From the NCBI GenBank assembly GCA_014156375.1, contig RQJH01000002.1, forward strand, positions 278,331-342,330: a DNA stretch of 64,000 bases. The letters are read 5' to 3'. Positions 10,141 to 19,597 of this stretch are shown one piece after another. The translations under genes were made by a program, and so were the position numbers. Below the pieces are notes generated by a model. The model had not been told where the DNA came from and ran no database searches. It saw nothing but the letters and a program-made list of their open reading frames with translations. The number at the start of each line of letters is the position of its first letter. The stretch's first letter is position 1. Origin of the DNA: Enterobacteriaceae bacterium 89. Its GTDB lineage: Bacteria; Pseudomonadota; Gammaproteobacteria; Enterobacterales; Enterobacteriaceae.

Positions 10141-11600
10141 AAAACATGCTCAGGCATATTTTGCCTCTCTCCCTGCGCGTCCGCTTTCTGTTAGCCACGG
10201 CGGCGGTCGTGCTGGTGCTGTCGCTGGCCTACGGCATGGTCGCGCTGGTTGGCTACAGCGTCAGTTTTGATAAGACGACGTTTCGCCTGCTGCGCGGAGA
10301 GAGCAATCTGTTTTATACCCTTGCTCATCGGGATGGGGATAAAATCGACGTTGAGATCCCCGAGAATCTCAATTTGCAAAGCCCCACGATGGCTCTGATC
10401 TATGACAAAGACGGCAAGCTGCTGTGGATGCAGCGGGACCTGCCGTGGCTGGTCGCGCGTATTCGTCCAGACTGGCTGAAAACCAACGGCTTTCACGAAA
10501 TCGAAGCCAACGCCAGCTCATCGAGCATGCTGCTGCACAACGATCATGAAGTGATGCGGCAGCTGAAGGAACTGCGCGAGCAGGACGATGATGCGGAAAT
10601 GACCCATTCAGTCGCCGTTAATATTTATCCCGCCACCTCCAGGCTGCCGCAACTGACCATCGTCGTCGTCGATACCATTCCTATTGAGCTTAAGCGCTCT
10701 TACATGGTCTGGAGCTGGTTTATCTACGTGCTGGCGGCGAATCTGCTGCTGGTCATTCCCCTGCTGTGGCTGGCGGCCTGGTGGAGTCTGCGGCCTATCG
10801 AGTCGCTGGCGAAGGAAGTGCGCGAGCTGGAAGAGCATCACCGCGAATCACTGAATCCGGAAACCACGCGCGAGCTGACCCATCTGGTGATGAACCTGAA
10901 CCGCCTGCTGAAAAGTGAGCGTGAGCGTTACGATAAATATCGCACCACCCTGACCGATTTAACCCACAGTCTGAAAACGCCTCTGGCAGTGCTGCAAAGC
11001 ACGCTTCGCTCGCTGCGCGGAAGTAAGCTGAGTGTTGAAGAAGCCGAGCCGGTGATGCTGGAGCAAATCAGCCGAATTTCTCAGCAAATTGGCTACTATC
11101 TCCATCGTGCCAGCATGCGCAGCGGTAATCTGCTGCTAAGCCGCGAGCTGCACCCGGTCGCACCGTTGCTCGACAGCCTCACCTCAGCGCTGAATAAGGT
11201 TTATCAGCGCAAAGGGGTGAATATCACGCTGGATATCTCGCCGGAAATCAGTTTTGTCGGCGAACAAAACGATTTTATGGAAGTTCTGGGTAACGTGCTG
11301 GACAACGCCTGTAAATATTGCCTGGAGTTTGTCGAAGTTTCAGCCCGCCAGACCGATGACCATCTGCATATTATTGTCGATGATGACGGTCCGGGGATCC
11401 CTGACAGCAAGCGCGACCTGGTGTTCGACCGTGGGCAAAGAGCGGATACGCTGCGTCCGGGCCAGGGCGTTGGGCTTTCCGTTGCCAGGGAGATCGTTGA
11501 ACAATACGAAGGAAGCATTATCCCCTCCGACAGCCCGCTGGGGGGAGCAAAAATGGAAGTTATTTTTGGCCGCCAGCACCCGGAAAGTAAAGAGTCCTGA
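10137..11600 (+). CDS. phoQ: Sensor histidine kinase PhoQ
   Basis: An inner-membrane kinase/phosphatase that senses periplasmic Mg2+, cationic peptides, low pH and osmolarity. The length is 487 residues (E. coli 486). It has two membrane segments (about 17-40 and 195-215) flanking a periplasmic PDC sensor. The acidic patch that binds divalent cations reads EQDDDAEM, against EDDDDAEM in E. coli. A HAMP region, the phospho-histidine in [10 protein letters not shown], the N box DNACKY and the G box GQGVGLSVA follow. It overlaps phoP by 4 bases. The sensor domain differs from E. coli more than the rest does. Confidence 0.97.
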   Translation: MKNMLRHILPLSLRVRFLLATAAVVLVLSLAYGMVALVGYSVSFDKTTFRLLRGESNLFYTLAHRDGDKIDVEIPENLNLQSPTMALIYDKDGKLLWMQRDLPWLVARIRPDWLKTNGFHEIEANASSSSMLLHNDHEVMRQLKELREQDDDAEMTHSVAVNIYPATSRLPQLTIVVVDTIPIELKRSYMVWSWFIYVLAANLLLVIPLLWLAAWWSLRPIESLAKEVRELEEHHRESLNPETTRELTHLVMNLNRLLKSERERYDKYRTTLTDLTHSLKTPLAVLQSTLRSLRGSKLSVEEAEPVMLEQISRISQQIGYYLHRASMRSGNLLLSRELHPVAPLLDSLTSALNKVYQRKGVNITLDISPEISFVGEQNDFMEVLGNVLDNACKYCLEFVEVSARQTDDHLHIIVDDDGPGIPDSKRDLVFDRGQRADTLRPGQGVGLSVAREIVEQYEGSIIPSDSPLGGAKMEVIFGRQHPESKES

Positions 11601-11614
11601 GTCACTTAATTTGT

Positions 11615-11638
11615 CGCCGCCTGCATCCTCAGGCGGCG
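11615..11638 (+). other. GC-rich hairpin between phoQ and roxA
   Basis: CGCCGCCTG and CAGGCGGCG form a perfect 9-bp stem with a 6-nt loop and no T run. It may act as a weak or Rho-assisted terminator of phoPQ. Confidence 0.5.
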
Positions 11639-11686
11639 GTATCCGTTATACTCCCAAACAGAAACCTGCCTGTGGAATATAAAATC

Positions 11687-12808
11687 ATGGATTATCACTT
11701 ATCGCTTAACTGGCCCGACTTTATCGAACGCTACTGGCAAAAACGCCCGGTAGTGCTGAAACGTGGCTTTACCAATTTTGTCGACCCCATTTCGCCGGAT
11801 GAACTGGCGGGCCTGGCGATGGAAGATGAAGTGGACAGCCGCCTGGTGAGTCATCACGAAGGCAAATGGCAGGTCAGCCACGGACCTTTTGAGTCTTACG
11901 ATCATTTAGGTGAGAACAACTGGTCGCTGCTGGTGCAGGCCGTCAACCACTGGCACGAGCCTACCGCCGCGCTGATGCGTCCGTTCCGCGCCCTGCCCGA
12001 CTGGCGTACCGACGACCTGATGATCTCTTTCTCGGTTCCAGGCGGCGGCGTAGGCCCGCATCTCGATCAGTATGACGTGTTTATCATTCAGGGTACCGGC
12101 CGCCGCCGCTGGCGCGTGGGTGAAAAAGTCCCGATGAAGCAGCATTGTCCGCATCCGGATCTGCTGCAGGTTGATCCTTTCGACGCCATTATCGATGAAG
12201 AGATGGAGCCCGGCGACATTCTGTATATCCCGCCAGGATTCCCGCATGAAGGCTATTCGCTTGAAAACTCGCTGAACTACTCCGTCGGCTTCCGTGCGCC
12301 AAGCGGCAAAGAGCTAATCAGTGGTTTTGCGGACTATGTGCTGCAACGCGAACTGGGCACGCACCGTTACACCGATCCGGACGTTCCTTCCCGCGAGCAT
12401 CCGGCGGATATTCTGCCGCAGGAGCTCGACAAGCTGCGTGAAATGATGCTCGGCCTTATCAACCAGCCGGAACATTTCAAACAGTGGTTTGGGGAGTTTG
12501 TCAGCCAGTCCCGTCACGAGCTGGATGTTTCGCCGCCGGAGCCGCCGTATCAGACCGACGAGATTTACGATGCGCTGCAACAGGGTGACAAACTGGTTCG
12601 CCTCGGCGGCCTGCGCGTCCTGCGCATCGATGGCGAAGTCTTCGTCAACGGCGAGAAAATTGACTCCCCGCACCGCCCGGCGCTGGAAGCGTTAGCCAGC
12701 AATATCGTGCTGACCGCTGAACAGTTTGGCGATGCGCTGGAAGATCCTTCGTTCCTCGCGATGCTCGCCGCGCTGGTCAACAGCGGCTACTGGTTCTTTG
12801 AGGATTGA
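11687..12808 (+). CDS. roxA: Ribosomal protein uL16 arginine 3-hydroxylase
   Basis: A 2-oxoglutarate/Fe(II) oxygenase (YcfD) that hydroxylates Arg81 of ribosomal protein uL16. The JmjC iron site is visible: HLDQYD gives H and D, and PPGFPHEGYS gives the distal histidine. The wider motif ISFSVPGGGVGPHLD is conserved. ATG 11687 gives 373 residues, the E. coli length; the upstream GTG at 11672 is less likely. It converges with pepT across a REP pair. Confidence 0.95.
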   Translation: MDYHLSLNWPDFIERYWQKRPVVLKRGFTNFVDPISPDELAGLAMEDEVDSRLVSHHEGKWQVSHGPFESYDHLGENNWSLLVQAVNHWHEPTAALMRPFRALPDWRTDDLMISFSVPGGGVGPHLDQYDVFIIQGTGRRRWRVGEKVPMKQHCPHPDLLQVDPFDAIIDEEMEPGDILYIPPGFPHEGYSLENSLNYSVGFRAPSGKELISGFADYVLQRELGTHRYTDPDVPSREHPADILPQELDKLREMMLGLINQPEHFKQWFGEFVSQSRHELDVSPPEPPYQTDEIYDALQQGDKLVRLGGLRVLRIDGEVFVNGEKIDSPHRPALEALASNIVLTAEQFGDALEDPSFLAMLAALVNSGYWFFED

Positions 12809-12820
12809 TGTGATTTAACT

Positions 12821-12909
12821 GCCCGGTGGCGCTTCGCTTACCGGACCTACAAGTGCATATTTCACTAGCGTAGGTCCGGGCAAGCATAGCGCCGCCGGGC
12901 GTTTTTTTT
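12821..12909. repeat. REP pair acting as terminator between roxA and pepT
   Basis: GCCCGGTGGCGCTTCGCTTACCGGACCTACAA-type element (12821-12852) faces an inverted copy (GTAGGTCCGGGC...GCGCCGCCGGGC). Together they make a long hairpin followed by eight T residues. Related copies lie at 19503, 21408, 38862 and 59993. Confidence 0.85.
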
Positions 12910-14134
12910 AGCGGGATTTCGCGGTCAACTCGGCAATACGAACAATCACCTTCACCGCTTTTTCCATACCTTCAAGCGTCACAAATTCATGTTTGCCGTG
13001 GTAGTTGTAGCCGCCGGTGAAGATGTTCGGGCACGGCAGGCCCATGAACGACAGCTGCGAACCGTCGGTGCCGCCGCGAATCGGCTTCATATCGGGCTCG
13101 ATATCACAGTCGCGCATCGCCTGCTGAGCGATTTCGATAATATGCGGATGCTCCATCACCTTCTCGCGCATATTGTAGTAGCTGTCTTCGATAATCAGCT
13201 CGATGTAGCAGTCCGGATGCAGCCCTTTGCCGACCTTCTTCGCAATCTCCATCATTTTGCGTTTGCGTGCTTCAAACTGTTTGCGGTCAAAATCACGGAT
13301 GATGTAGTGCATCTGCGCGCTGTCGACCGTGCCTTTGATGCTGGTGAGATGGAAGAAGCCTTCGTAGCCTTCGGTCTGCTCAGGACTCTCTTCGGCAGGC
13401 ACTTCGGCATGAATACGGGTCGCCAGCGACAGCGCGTTGACCATCACCCCTTTGGCGGTGCCTGGATGCACGTTGTTACCAACGATCTTGATTGTCACCG
13501 ACGCGGCGTTGAAGTTCTCATACTCAAGCTCACCGACGCCACCGCCGTCAACGGTATAGGCCCACTGCGCGTCAAACGCAGGCACGTCGAAATGCTTCGC
13601 GCCTTTACCCACTTCCTCATCTGGAGTGAACGCCACGCGAATATCGCCGTGCGGAATGTTTTTCTCTTTCATCACCGCCAGCGCGGTCATGATTTCCGCC
13701 ACGCCTGCTTTGTCATCGGCGCCGAGCAGCGTTTTGCCATCGGTGGTAATCAGCGTCTGGCCCAGCAGCTGGTGCAGCACCGGGAACATCACCGGGGACA
13801 GCACTTCATCGCCAATCCCCAGCGCAATATCGCCGCCGCGGTAGTTTTCCACAATTTGCGGATTCACATTTTTACCGCTGAAATCCGGTGAGGTGTCGAC
13901 GTGGGAAATGAAGCCAATCGCCGGAATATCGCCTTCGATATTCGCCGGCAGGGTGGCCATCACCGTGCCCTTCTCGCTCAGGCTGACGTTCACCAGCCCC
14001 ATTTCGATGAGCTGTTGTTCGAGCAAACGCAGTAGTTTCCATTGCCCTTCGGTGCTTGGCACCTGACGCACGCCAGGCTTCGACTGGGTGTCCAGAGATA
14101 CGTACTGCAAAAAACGCTCAAGTAATTTTTCCAT
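12908..14134 (-). CDS. pepT: Peptidase T (tripeptidase)
   Basis: An M20 metallopeptidase that removes the N-terminal residue of tripeptides in the cytoplasm. The 408 residues equal the E. coli length. Metal ligands and catalytic residues are in [34 protein letters not shown] and NYHGKHEF. The gene stands alone on the minus strand, divergent from potA. E. coli pepT is FNR-activated; I could not find a convincing FNR box in the 270 bases upstream. Confidence 0.97.
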   Translation of the reverse strand: MEKLLERFLQYVSLDTQSKPGVRQVPSTEGQWKLLRLLEQQLIEMGLVNVSLSEKGTVMATLPANIEGDIPAIGFISHVDTSPDFSGKNVNPQIVENYRGGDIALGIGDEVLSPVMFPVLHQLLGQTLITTDGKTLLGADDKAGVAEIMTALAVMKEKNIPHGDIRVAFTPDEEVGKGAKHFDVPAFDAQWAYTVDGGGVGELEYENFNAASVTIKIVGNNVHPGTAKGVMVNALSLATRIHAEVPAEESPEQTEGYEGFFHLTSIKGTVDSAQMHYIIRDFDRKQFEARKRKMMEIAKKVGKGLHPDCYIELIIEDSYYNMREKVMEHPHIIEIAQQAMRDCDIEPDMKPIRGGTDGSQLSFMGLPCPNIFTGGYNYHGKHEFVTLEGMEKAVKVIVRIAELTAKSR

Positions 14135-14406
14135 GTCGTCGCCCTCATTTTATGTGACAACATTATCAATAAGCCCCGATCGACAACTATTGCGTCAGAT
14201 CACTTTTGGACCGGCAAATGAGATTTTTTTTCAATCACAGGCTTGAACGGTTTAAAGGTAGCTCACACTGGCGCAGAATGATTGGCGATTTCAGGGGATT
14301 GCCGTAGAATGCCAGCCCTAAATTACGTGTCAGACCTCTAAGGTGGTTAACCACAAACCCCGTAACGGCAGCCCTCCGTTGCGTCTACCTGGGACAGAGT
14401 AAAAAA

Positions 14407-15525
14407 TTGAATACACAACCGCGTTCGCTTTCACCGCTGGTTAGTCTGGCGGGGATTGGCAAAGGTTTTGATGGTAAAACAGTTATTTCAGATCTCAATC
14501 TCACCATTAACAATGGTGAATTCCTTACGCTGCTGGGCCCCTCTGGCTGCGGTAAAACCACCGTTCTGCGTCTTATTGCTGGCCTCGAAAACGTCGACAC
14601 CGGCCGCATCCATCTTGAAGGCCAGGACATCACCGATGTGCCAGCCGAAGATCGCCACGTCAACACCGTCTTTCAGAGCTACGCGCTGTTCCCTCACATG
14701 AGCGTGTTTGAAAACGTCGCCTTTGGCCTGCGGATGCAGAAAACGCCCGCCGACGAAATCACTCCCCGCGTCACCGAAGCCCTGCGCATGGTTCAACTGG
14801 AAGAGTTTGCCCAGCGTAAGCCGCACCAGCTCTCCGGCGGTCAGCAGCAGCGCGTCGCCATCGCCCGCGCGGTGGTGAACAAACCTCGCCTGCTGCTGCT
14901 TGATGAGTCTCTCTCCGCGCTGGACTACAAGCTGCGTAAGCAGATGCAGAACGAACTGAAAGCCTTGCAGCGTAAGCTTGGGATCACCTTCGTGTTCGTC
15001 ACTCACGATCAGGAAGAAGCGCTGACCATGTCCGACCGTATCGTGGTGATGCGCGACGGCAAAATCGAGCAGGATGGTACCCCGCGCGAAATTTACGAAG
15101 AACCGGAAAATCTGTTCGTTGCCAGCTTTATCGGTGAAATCAATCATTTCAACGCCACGGTGATTGAGCGTCTGGACGAGCAGCGCGTGCGGGCCAATGT
15201 TGAAGGCCGCGAATGTAATATCTACGTCAACTTCCCGGTAGAAAAAGGACAGCAGTTGAACGTGCTGCTGCGCCCGGAAGATTTGCGCGTTGACGAAATC
15301 AATGACGATAACCACATTGAAGGCCTGATCGGCTACGTGCGCGAGCGTAACTACAAAGGGATGACGCTGGAATCCGTGGTTGAGCTGGAAAACGGCAAAA
15401 TGGTGCTGGTCAGCGAATTCTTTAACGAAGACGATCCGGACTTCGACCACTCGCTGGATCAAAAAATGGCCATTAACTGGGTCGAAAGCTGGGAGGTGGT
15501 GCTGGCCGATGAAGAACACAAGTAA
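14407..15525 (+). CDS. potA: Spermidine/putrescine ABC transporter ATP-binding subunit PotA
   Basis: The ATPase of the PotABCD spermidine importer. Walker [10 protein letters not shown], signature LSGGQQQR, Walker [13 protein letters not shown] and the switch histidine in VFVTHDQEE are intact. A C-terminal TOBE-like regulatory domain follows. The E. coli start reads ATG GGA CAG AGT; here the aligned codon is CTG (14389-14391). No ATG precedes the ABC domain, so the TTG at 14407 (372 residues) is the best listed start and CTG 14389 (378 residues) the alternative. potB begins within the last codons. Confidence 0.95.
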   Translation: MNTQPRSLSPLVSLAGIGKGFDGKTVISDLNLTINNGEFLTLLGPSGCGKTTVLRLIAGLENVDTGRIHLEGQDITDVPAEDRHVNTVFQSYALFPHMSVFENVAFGLRMQKTPADEITPRVTEALRMVQLEEFAQRKPHQLSGGQQQRVAIARAVVNKPRLLLLDESLSALDYKLRKQMQNELKALQRKLGITFVFVTHDQEEALTMSDRIVVMRDGKIEQDGTPREIYEEPENLFVASFIGEINHFNATVIERLDEQRVRANVEGRECNIYVNFPVEKGQQLNVLLRPEDLRVDEINDDNHIEGLIGYVRERNYKGMTLESVVELENGKMVLVSEFFNEDDPDFDHSLDQKMAINWVESWEVVLADEEHK

Positions 15526-16372
15526 GTTCCAGAATGTGGTGATCGCCACCATCGTCGGTTGGCTTGTGTTATTTGTCTTTTTGCCCAACCTGATGATTAT
15601 CGGGACCAGCTTCCTGACCCGCGACGACGCCAGTTTCGTCAAAATGGTCTTTACGCTGGATAACTACTCGCGCCTGCTTGACCCACTCTATTTCGATGTC
15701 CTGCTGCACTCGCTGAATATGGCGTTTCTGGCGACCCTGGCCTGTCTGGTTTTGGGCTACCCTTTTGCCTGGTTCCTGGCGCGCCTGCCGCAGAAAATTC
15801 GCCCACTGCTGCTGTTTCTGCTGATTGTGCCCTTCTGGACCAACTCGCTGATCCGCATCTACGGGCTGAAGATTTTCCTCAGCACCAAAGGCTATCTCAA
15901 CGAGTTTCTGCTGTGGCTTGGCGTCATCGATACGCCCATTCGCATCATGTTCACCCCCAGCGCGGTGATCATCGGCCTGGTGTATATCCTGCTGCCGTTT
16001 ATGGTGATGCCGCTCTATTCCAGCATCGAAAAGCTGGATAAACCGCTGCTGGAAGCCGCCAAAGACCTCGGCGCCAACAAGCTCCAGACCTTTATCCGCA
16101 TTATCATTCCGTTAACCATGCCGGGAATTATCGCCGGATGCCTGCTGGTGATGCTGCCTGCGATGGGGCTGTTCTACGTGTCTGACCTGATGGGCGGGGC
16201 GAAAAACTTGCTGATCGGCAATGTGATTAAGAGCCAGTTCCTCAACATTCGCGACTGGCCGTTTGGCGCGGCCACCAGCATCACGCTGACGGTGGTGATG
16301 GGCCTGATGCTGCTGGTTTACTGGCGTGCGTCCAGGCTACTGAACAGGAACACTAGTGATTTGCACGATTAA
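15509..16372 (+). CDS. potB: Spermidine/putrescine permease PotB with altered C-terminus
   Basis: The first membrane subunit of PotABCD. ATG 15509 overlaps the end of potA by 17 bases and gives 287 residues with six membrane segments. The EAA loop ([26 protein letters not shown]), which docks on PotA, is intact. After RLLN the protein ends in RNTSDLHD instead of the KKVELE-type tail of E. coli. The lost codons are still found at 17652-17669, directly before potC. An insertion of about 1.3 kb therefore replaced the last few residues. All membrane segments and the EAA loop are retained, so function is probably kept. Confidence 0.95.
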   Translation: MKNTSKFQNVVIATIVGWLVLFVFLPNLMIIGTSFLTRDDASFVKMVFTLDNYSRLLDPLYFDVLLHSLNMAFLATLACLVLGYPFAWFLARLPQKIRPLLLFLLIVPFWTNSLIRIYGLKIFLSTKGYLNEFLLWLGVIDTPIRIMFTPSAVIIGLVYILLPFMVMPLYSSIEKLDKPLLEAAKDLGANKLQTFIRIIIPLTMPGIIAGCLLVMLPAMGLFYVSDLMGGAKNLLIGNVIKSQFLNIRDWPFGAATSITLTVVMGLMLLVYWRASRLLNRNTSDLHD

Positions 16373-16401
16373 CTCATAATCACCATTCAGGCGCCTAAAG
16401 C

Positions 16402-16441
16402 TCTGACATGTTTGTTAATCATGATTAAGAAGCATGTCAGA
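16402..16441. repeat. Nested 40-bp imperfect palindrome downstream of potB
   Basis: Outer arms TCTGACATG/CATGTCAGA (9 bp) and an inner 14-bp palindrome TTAATCATGATTAA share one centre at 16421/16422. It could be a regulator site or a 3' stem-loop of the potAB transcript. It lies in the 308-bp gap between potB and the DUF1120 gene, where nothing else is recognised. Confidence 0.6.
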
Positions 16442-16680
16442 ACTCTCCCATCTGCGGTTGAACACTCTCGTTTTTTTCCCGCTCATGCCTGATATTCATC
16501 CCTCTGGCACATCTTAGTCAGTAAACACTGACAGCCATGTAAGGCTTCGCTGATGCCCCCGTCCACAGGAACATTAAATAATGTCTCCACGCCACGCAAT
16601 GACAGAAACCCCATGGATTCTGCATAAAAAAGCTAATGATAGCGTGGTTATTTTAGCTAACTAAGAGTGAGACAATCTTC

Positions 16681-17379
16681 ATGAAAATGATTCAAAAATC
16701 CCTGCTGTCGCTGATCATTATGACCATCGCAGGAACCTGCGCTCAGGCGGCAACATCTATCGATGTCAAAGTTATCGGAACCATTACCCCACCTGCTTGT
16801 GTTCCTGATATTGGCGGAGGAGCCACATTTGATTACGGTACCATTGCGCCGAATTCATTGTCTAAAACAGCGCTCACCCCTTTAGACGTCAAAACGACAA
16901 GCTTCGTTATCCAATGTACTGCACCAGCCCGAGTGGCAATCCGGGCAACAAACGGACGTACGGGTTCTGCCGCAGGTGTCACTGAGCGGGCAACCGGCGC
17001 AGCAGCAGCGCCGGCAGCTTTAGGTTGGAATGATTATAACGTTGTTGGTCTGGGAATGAGCGACGGTGAAAAAATTGGTGGATATACCCTTTACCTGCGC
17101 GGCTCTCCAACCGTTGATACAAAAAGCGTCACGGTCATCGAATCAGATGATTCAGGTGTGACCTGGAATGCTACTGGGACAAAATCACTGTACGGCGCAA
17201 CCGATGTTAAGCGCCTACTGACGGTGGCCCAAGGGGGAACCTCCACGCCGCTTGCCTTCGAAACCCTCGAAGGCACTATCGCCGTCCAGGGCTACATCAA
17301 CAATACCAGCAGCCTGGCTGTCAATAAGGTCGTCAAACTTGATGGTCTGACGACCCTGGAAATGGTTTACCTGCCATAG
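16681..17379 (+). CDS. DUF1120-type fimbrial-like subunit inserted in the pot operon
   Basis: A 232-residue secreted protein. Residues 1-23 are a signal peptide (CAQA-A). The mature part has two cysteines (C40 in PPAC, C79 in VIQC), as expected for the conserved disulfide of a pilin-like fold. It is rich in Ala, Thr and Gly and ends in alternating beta segments (LDGLTTLEMVYLP). This pattern fits the DUF1120 family of fimbrial-type proteins. No usher or chaperone gene is nearby, so it may be exported alone or serve a fimbrial system elsewhere. It has its own terminator. It interrupts the potB-potC junction. Confidence 0.85.
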   Translation: MKMIQKSLLSLIIMTIAGTCAQAATSIDVKVIGTITPPACVPDIGGGATFDYGTIAPNSLSKTALTPLDVKTTSFVIQCTAPARVAIRATNGRTGSAAGVTERATGAAAAPAALGWNDYNVVGLGMSDGEKIGGYTLYLRGSPTVDTKSVTVIESDDSGVTWNATGTKSLYGATDVKRLLTVAQGGTSTPLAFETLEGTIAVQGYINNTSSLAVNKVVKLDGLTTLEMVYLP

Positions 17380-17398
17380 TTCTTACCACCCATTCACA

Positions 17399-17425
17399 AT
17401 GCCCTGGTTTTCCGGGGCATTTTTG
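17399..17425 (+). terminator. Rho-independent terminator of the DUF1120 gene
   Basis: ATGCCCTGG and CCGGGGCAT pair around TTTT with one mismatched pair, followed by TTTTT. It should block read-through into potC. Confidence 0.85.
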
Positions 17426-17514
17426 TTCAGAAAACCAGATGCCTCCACAAGCATAAATGATCAGAGCGGGTCATATAAAAGGGCATTTTTTTCCGCGAGT
17501 AAAAAGATTTGTTG

Positions 17515-17520
17515 TAAAAT
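17515..17520 (+). promoter_or_regulatory. Candidate -10 element upstream of potC
   Basis: TAAAAT lies 146 bases before the potC ATG and after the DUF1120 terminator. The -35 region (around 17491) is poor. It is listed because potCD needs a start site of its own if the terminator works. Confidence 0.3.
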
Positions 17521-17651
17521 GCGCGGCCTTAGAGGGTTGCCGGGACAGTTCATCACAATGGTGACTTCAACGATAAGTATTGAAGAGATTTTGGAGATAA
17601 GAAAAAATGATAACTTTCAAGGCTCTGAATCCACCGCACGTTTTTATTAAC

Positions 17652-17669
17652 AAGGTGGAACTCGAATGA
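17652..17669 (+). pseudogene. potB: Displaced last codons of potB
   Basis: AAG GTG GAA CTC GAA TGA encodes K-V-E-L-E-stop, the E. coli-type C-terminus of PotB. It still overlaps the potC ATG in the native ATGA arrangement. It is detached from the rest of potB, which ends at 16372, and marks the right edge of the insertion. It also keeps the potC ribosome-binding region. Confidence 0.9.
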
Positions 17670-18457
17670 TCGGTCGACTGCTTCGCGGCGGATTTATGAC
17701 CGCCATCTACGCGTATCTTTATATTCCGATCATTATTTTGATCGTTAACTCGTTTAACAGCTCGCGCTTTGGCATCAACTGGCAGGGATTCACCACCAAA
17801 TGGTACAGCCTGCTGATGAACAACGACAGTCTGCTGCAGGCCGCTCAGCACTCGCTGACGATGGCGGTATTTTCCGCCACCTTTGCCACGCTGATTGGCT
17901 CACTGACCGCCGTGGCGCTGTACCGCTACCGTTTTCGCGGCAAGCCGTTTGTCAGCGGAATGCTGTTTGTGGTGATGATGTCGCCGGATATCGTGATGGC
18001 GATTTCGCTGCTGGTGCTGTTTATGCTGCTCGGTATTCAGCTTGGCTTCTGGTCGCTGCTGTTCTCGCATATTACCTTCTGCCTGCCTTTCGTGGTGGTA
18101 ACCGTCTATTCGCGCCTGAAAGGGTTTGATGTGCGGATGCTGGAGGCCGCGAAAGATCTGGGTGCCAGCGAAATGACCATCCTGCGGAAAATCATTCTGC
18201 CGCTGGCGATGCCTGCGGTGGCCGCCGGTTGGCTGCTGAGTTTTACCCTGTCGATGGATGACGTGGTGGTTTCCTCGTTCGTGACAGGCCCTGGCTACGA
18301 AATTCTGCCGCTTAAGATTTACTCTATGGTTAAGGTCGGCGTCTCACCAGAGGTGAACGCGCTGGCGACCATTCTGTTAGTGCTTTCTCTGGTTATGGTA
18401 ATTGCCAGCCAGGTTGTTGCTCGTGATAAAACGAAATCTCAGGGGACAAAGAAATGA
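17666..18457 (+). CDS. potC: Spermidine/putrescine permease PotC
   Basis: The second membrane subunit of PotABCD: 263 residues with six membrane segments and an EAA loop ([25 protein letters not shown]). It overlaps the displaced potB stop codon upstream and potD downstream (ATGA). It is now separated from potB by about 1.3 kb that contains a terminator. Confidence 0.97.
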   Translation: MIGRLLRGGFMTAIYAYLYIPIIILIVNSFNSSRFGINWQGFTTKWYSLLMNNDSLLQAAQHSLTMAVFSATFATLIGSLTAVALYRYRFRGKPFVSGMLFVVMMSPDIVMAISLLVLFMLLGIQLGFWSLLFSHITFCLPFVVVTVYSRLKGFDVRMLEAAKDLGASEMTILRKIILPLAMPAVAAGWLLSFTLSMDDVVVSSFVTGPGYEILPLKIYSMVKVGVSPEVNALATILLVLSLVMVIASQVVARDKTKSQGTKK

Positions 18458-19488
18458 AAAAGATGCTTGCCGCCGCCGCGCTGGTGCTGGGAATGGGTGC
18501 TGCGCACGCCGATGACAGCAAAACGCTCTACTTCTACAACTGGACCGAGTATGTGCCGCCAGGCCTGCTGGAACAGTTCACTAAAGAGACCGGGATCAAG
18601 GTTATCTATTCGACCTATGAATCGAATGAAACCATGTACGCCAAGCTCAAGACCTACAAAGAAGGGGCGTACGATCTGGTGGTGCCATCGACCTACTTCG
18701 TCGACAAGATGCGCAAAGAGGGGATGATCCAGAAGATCGATAAAACCAAGCTCAGCAACTTCGGCAATCTGGATCCGGAGATGCTCAACAAGCCGTTCGA
18801 TCCGAACAACGATTACTCCATTCCGTACATCTGGGGTGCCACAGCGATTGGCGTGAACAGTGACGCAATCGATCCGAAATCGGTCACCAGCTGGGCCGAC
18901 CTGTGGAAGCCGGAATACAAAAGCAGCCTGCTGCTGACCGACGACGCACGTGAAGTGTTCCAGATCGCGCTGAGCAAGCTCGGTTACTCCGGCAACACCA
19001 CCGATCCAAAAGAGATTGAAGCCGCTTATAAAGAGCTGCAGAAACTGATGCCGAACGTGGCGGCGTTCAACTCCGATAACCCGGCCAACCCGTATATGGA
19101 AGGTGAAGTGAATCTGGGGATGGTGTGGAACGGCTCCGCGTATGTCGCCCGTCAGGCCGGGACGCCGCTGGAAGTGGTATGGCCGAAAGAAGGCGGGATT
19201 TTCTGGATGGACAGCCTGGCTATTCCGGCTAACGCCAAAAACGTCGACGGTGCGCTGAAGCTGATTAACTTCCTGCTGCGTCCGGATGTGGCAAAACAGG
19301 TGGCGGAAACCATCGGTTACCCAACGCCAAACCTGGCAGCCCGCAAGCTGCTGGATCCGAAAGTGGCGAACGATAAGTCGCTCTACCCGGATGCAGAAAC
19401 CATTAAAAACGGTGAATGGCAGAACGACGTCGGCGACGCCAGCCGGATTTACGAAGAGTATTACCAGAAGCTGAAAGCGGGACGGTAA
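18454..19488 (+). CDS. potD: Spermidine/putrescine-binding protein PotD
   Basis: The periplasmic binding protein that delivers spermidine to PotBC. The length is 344 residues with a signal peptide ending AHA-DD at residue 20. The mature N-terminus (TLYFYNWTEYVPPGLLEQF) and the polyamine-site residues in YIWGATAIGVN and GGIFWMDSLAIP are conserved. It is the last gene of the operon and ends at a REP pair. Confidence 0.97.
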   Translation: MKKMLAAAALVLGMGAAHADDSKTLYFYNWTEYVPPGLLEQFTKETGIKVIYSTYESNETMYAKLKTYKEGAYDLVVPSTYFVDKMRKEGMIQKIDKTKLSNFGNLDPEMLNKPFDPNNDYSIPYIWGATAIGVNSDAIDPKSVTSWADLWKPEYKSSLLLTDDAREVFQIALSKLGYSGNTTDPKEIEAAYKELQKLMPNVAAFNSDNPANPYMEGEVNLGMVWNGSAYVARQAGTPLEVVWPKEGGIFWMDSLAIPANAKNVDGALKLINFLLRPDVAKQVAETIGYPTPNLAARKLLDPKVANDKSLYPDAETIKNGEWQNDVGDASRIYEEYYQKLKAGR

Positions 19489-19502
19489 ACCGAGTGACAA
19501 AA

Positions 19503-19597
19503 TGCCCGGTGGCACTCCGTTTACCGGGCCTACGATTTAGCAATACATGTTGATTGTGTAGGTCCGGTAAGCGGTAGCGCCACCGGTCAGTTTTTTT
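19503..19597. repeat. REP pair between potD and cobB
   Basis: TGCCCGGTGGCACTCCGTTT... faces GTAGGTCCGGTAAGCGGTAGCGCCACCGG and ends in seven T residues that overlap the cobB stop. It serves the convergent ends of potD and cobB. Confidence 0.8.

Noticed and set aside
14135-14300. FNR box for pepT
   Set aside because: Expected from E. coli, but no TTGAT-N4-ATCAA or near match is visible.
15380-15508. Upstream-extended potB start
   Set aside because: It would lie inside potA in another frame. ATG 15509 gives the known PotB N-terminus.
14488-15642. Long minus-strand frame opposite potA/potB
   Set aside because: A shadow of well-conserved coding sequence without a Shine-Dalgarno or family resemblance.
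17399-17650. 83-codon frame after the DUF1120 gene
   Set aside because: It begins inside the terminator hairpin and has no Shine-Dalgarno. Only the last 30 codons are considered a possible fragment.
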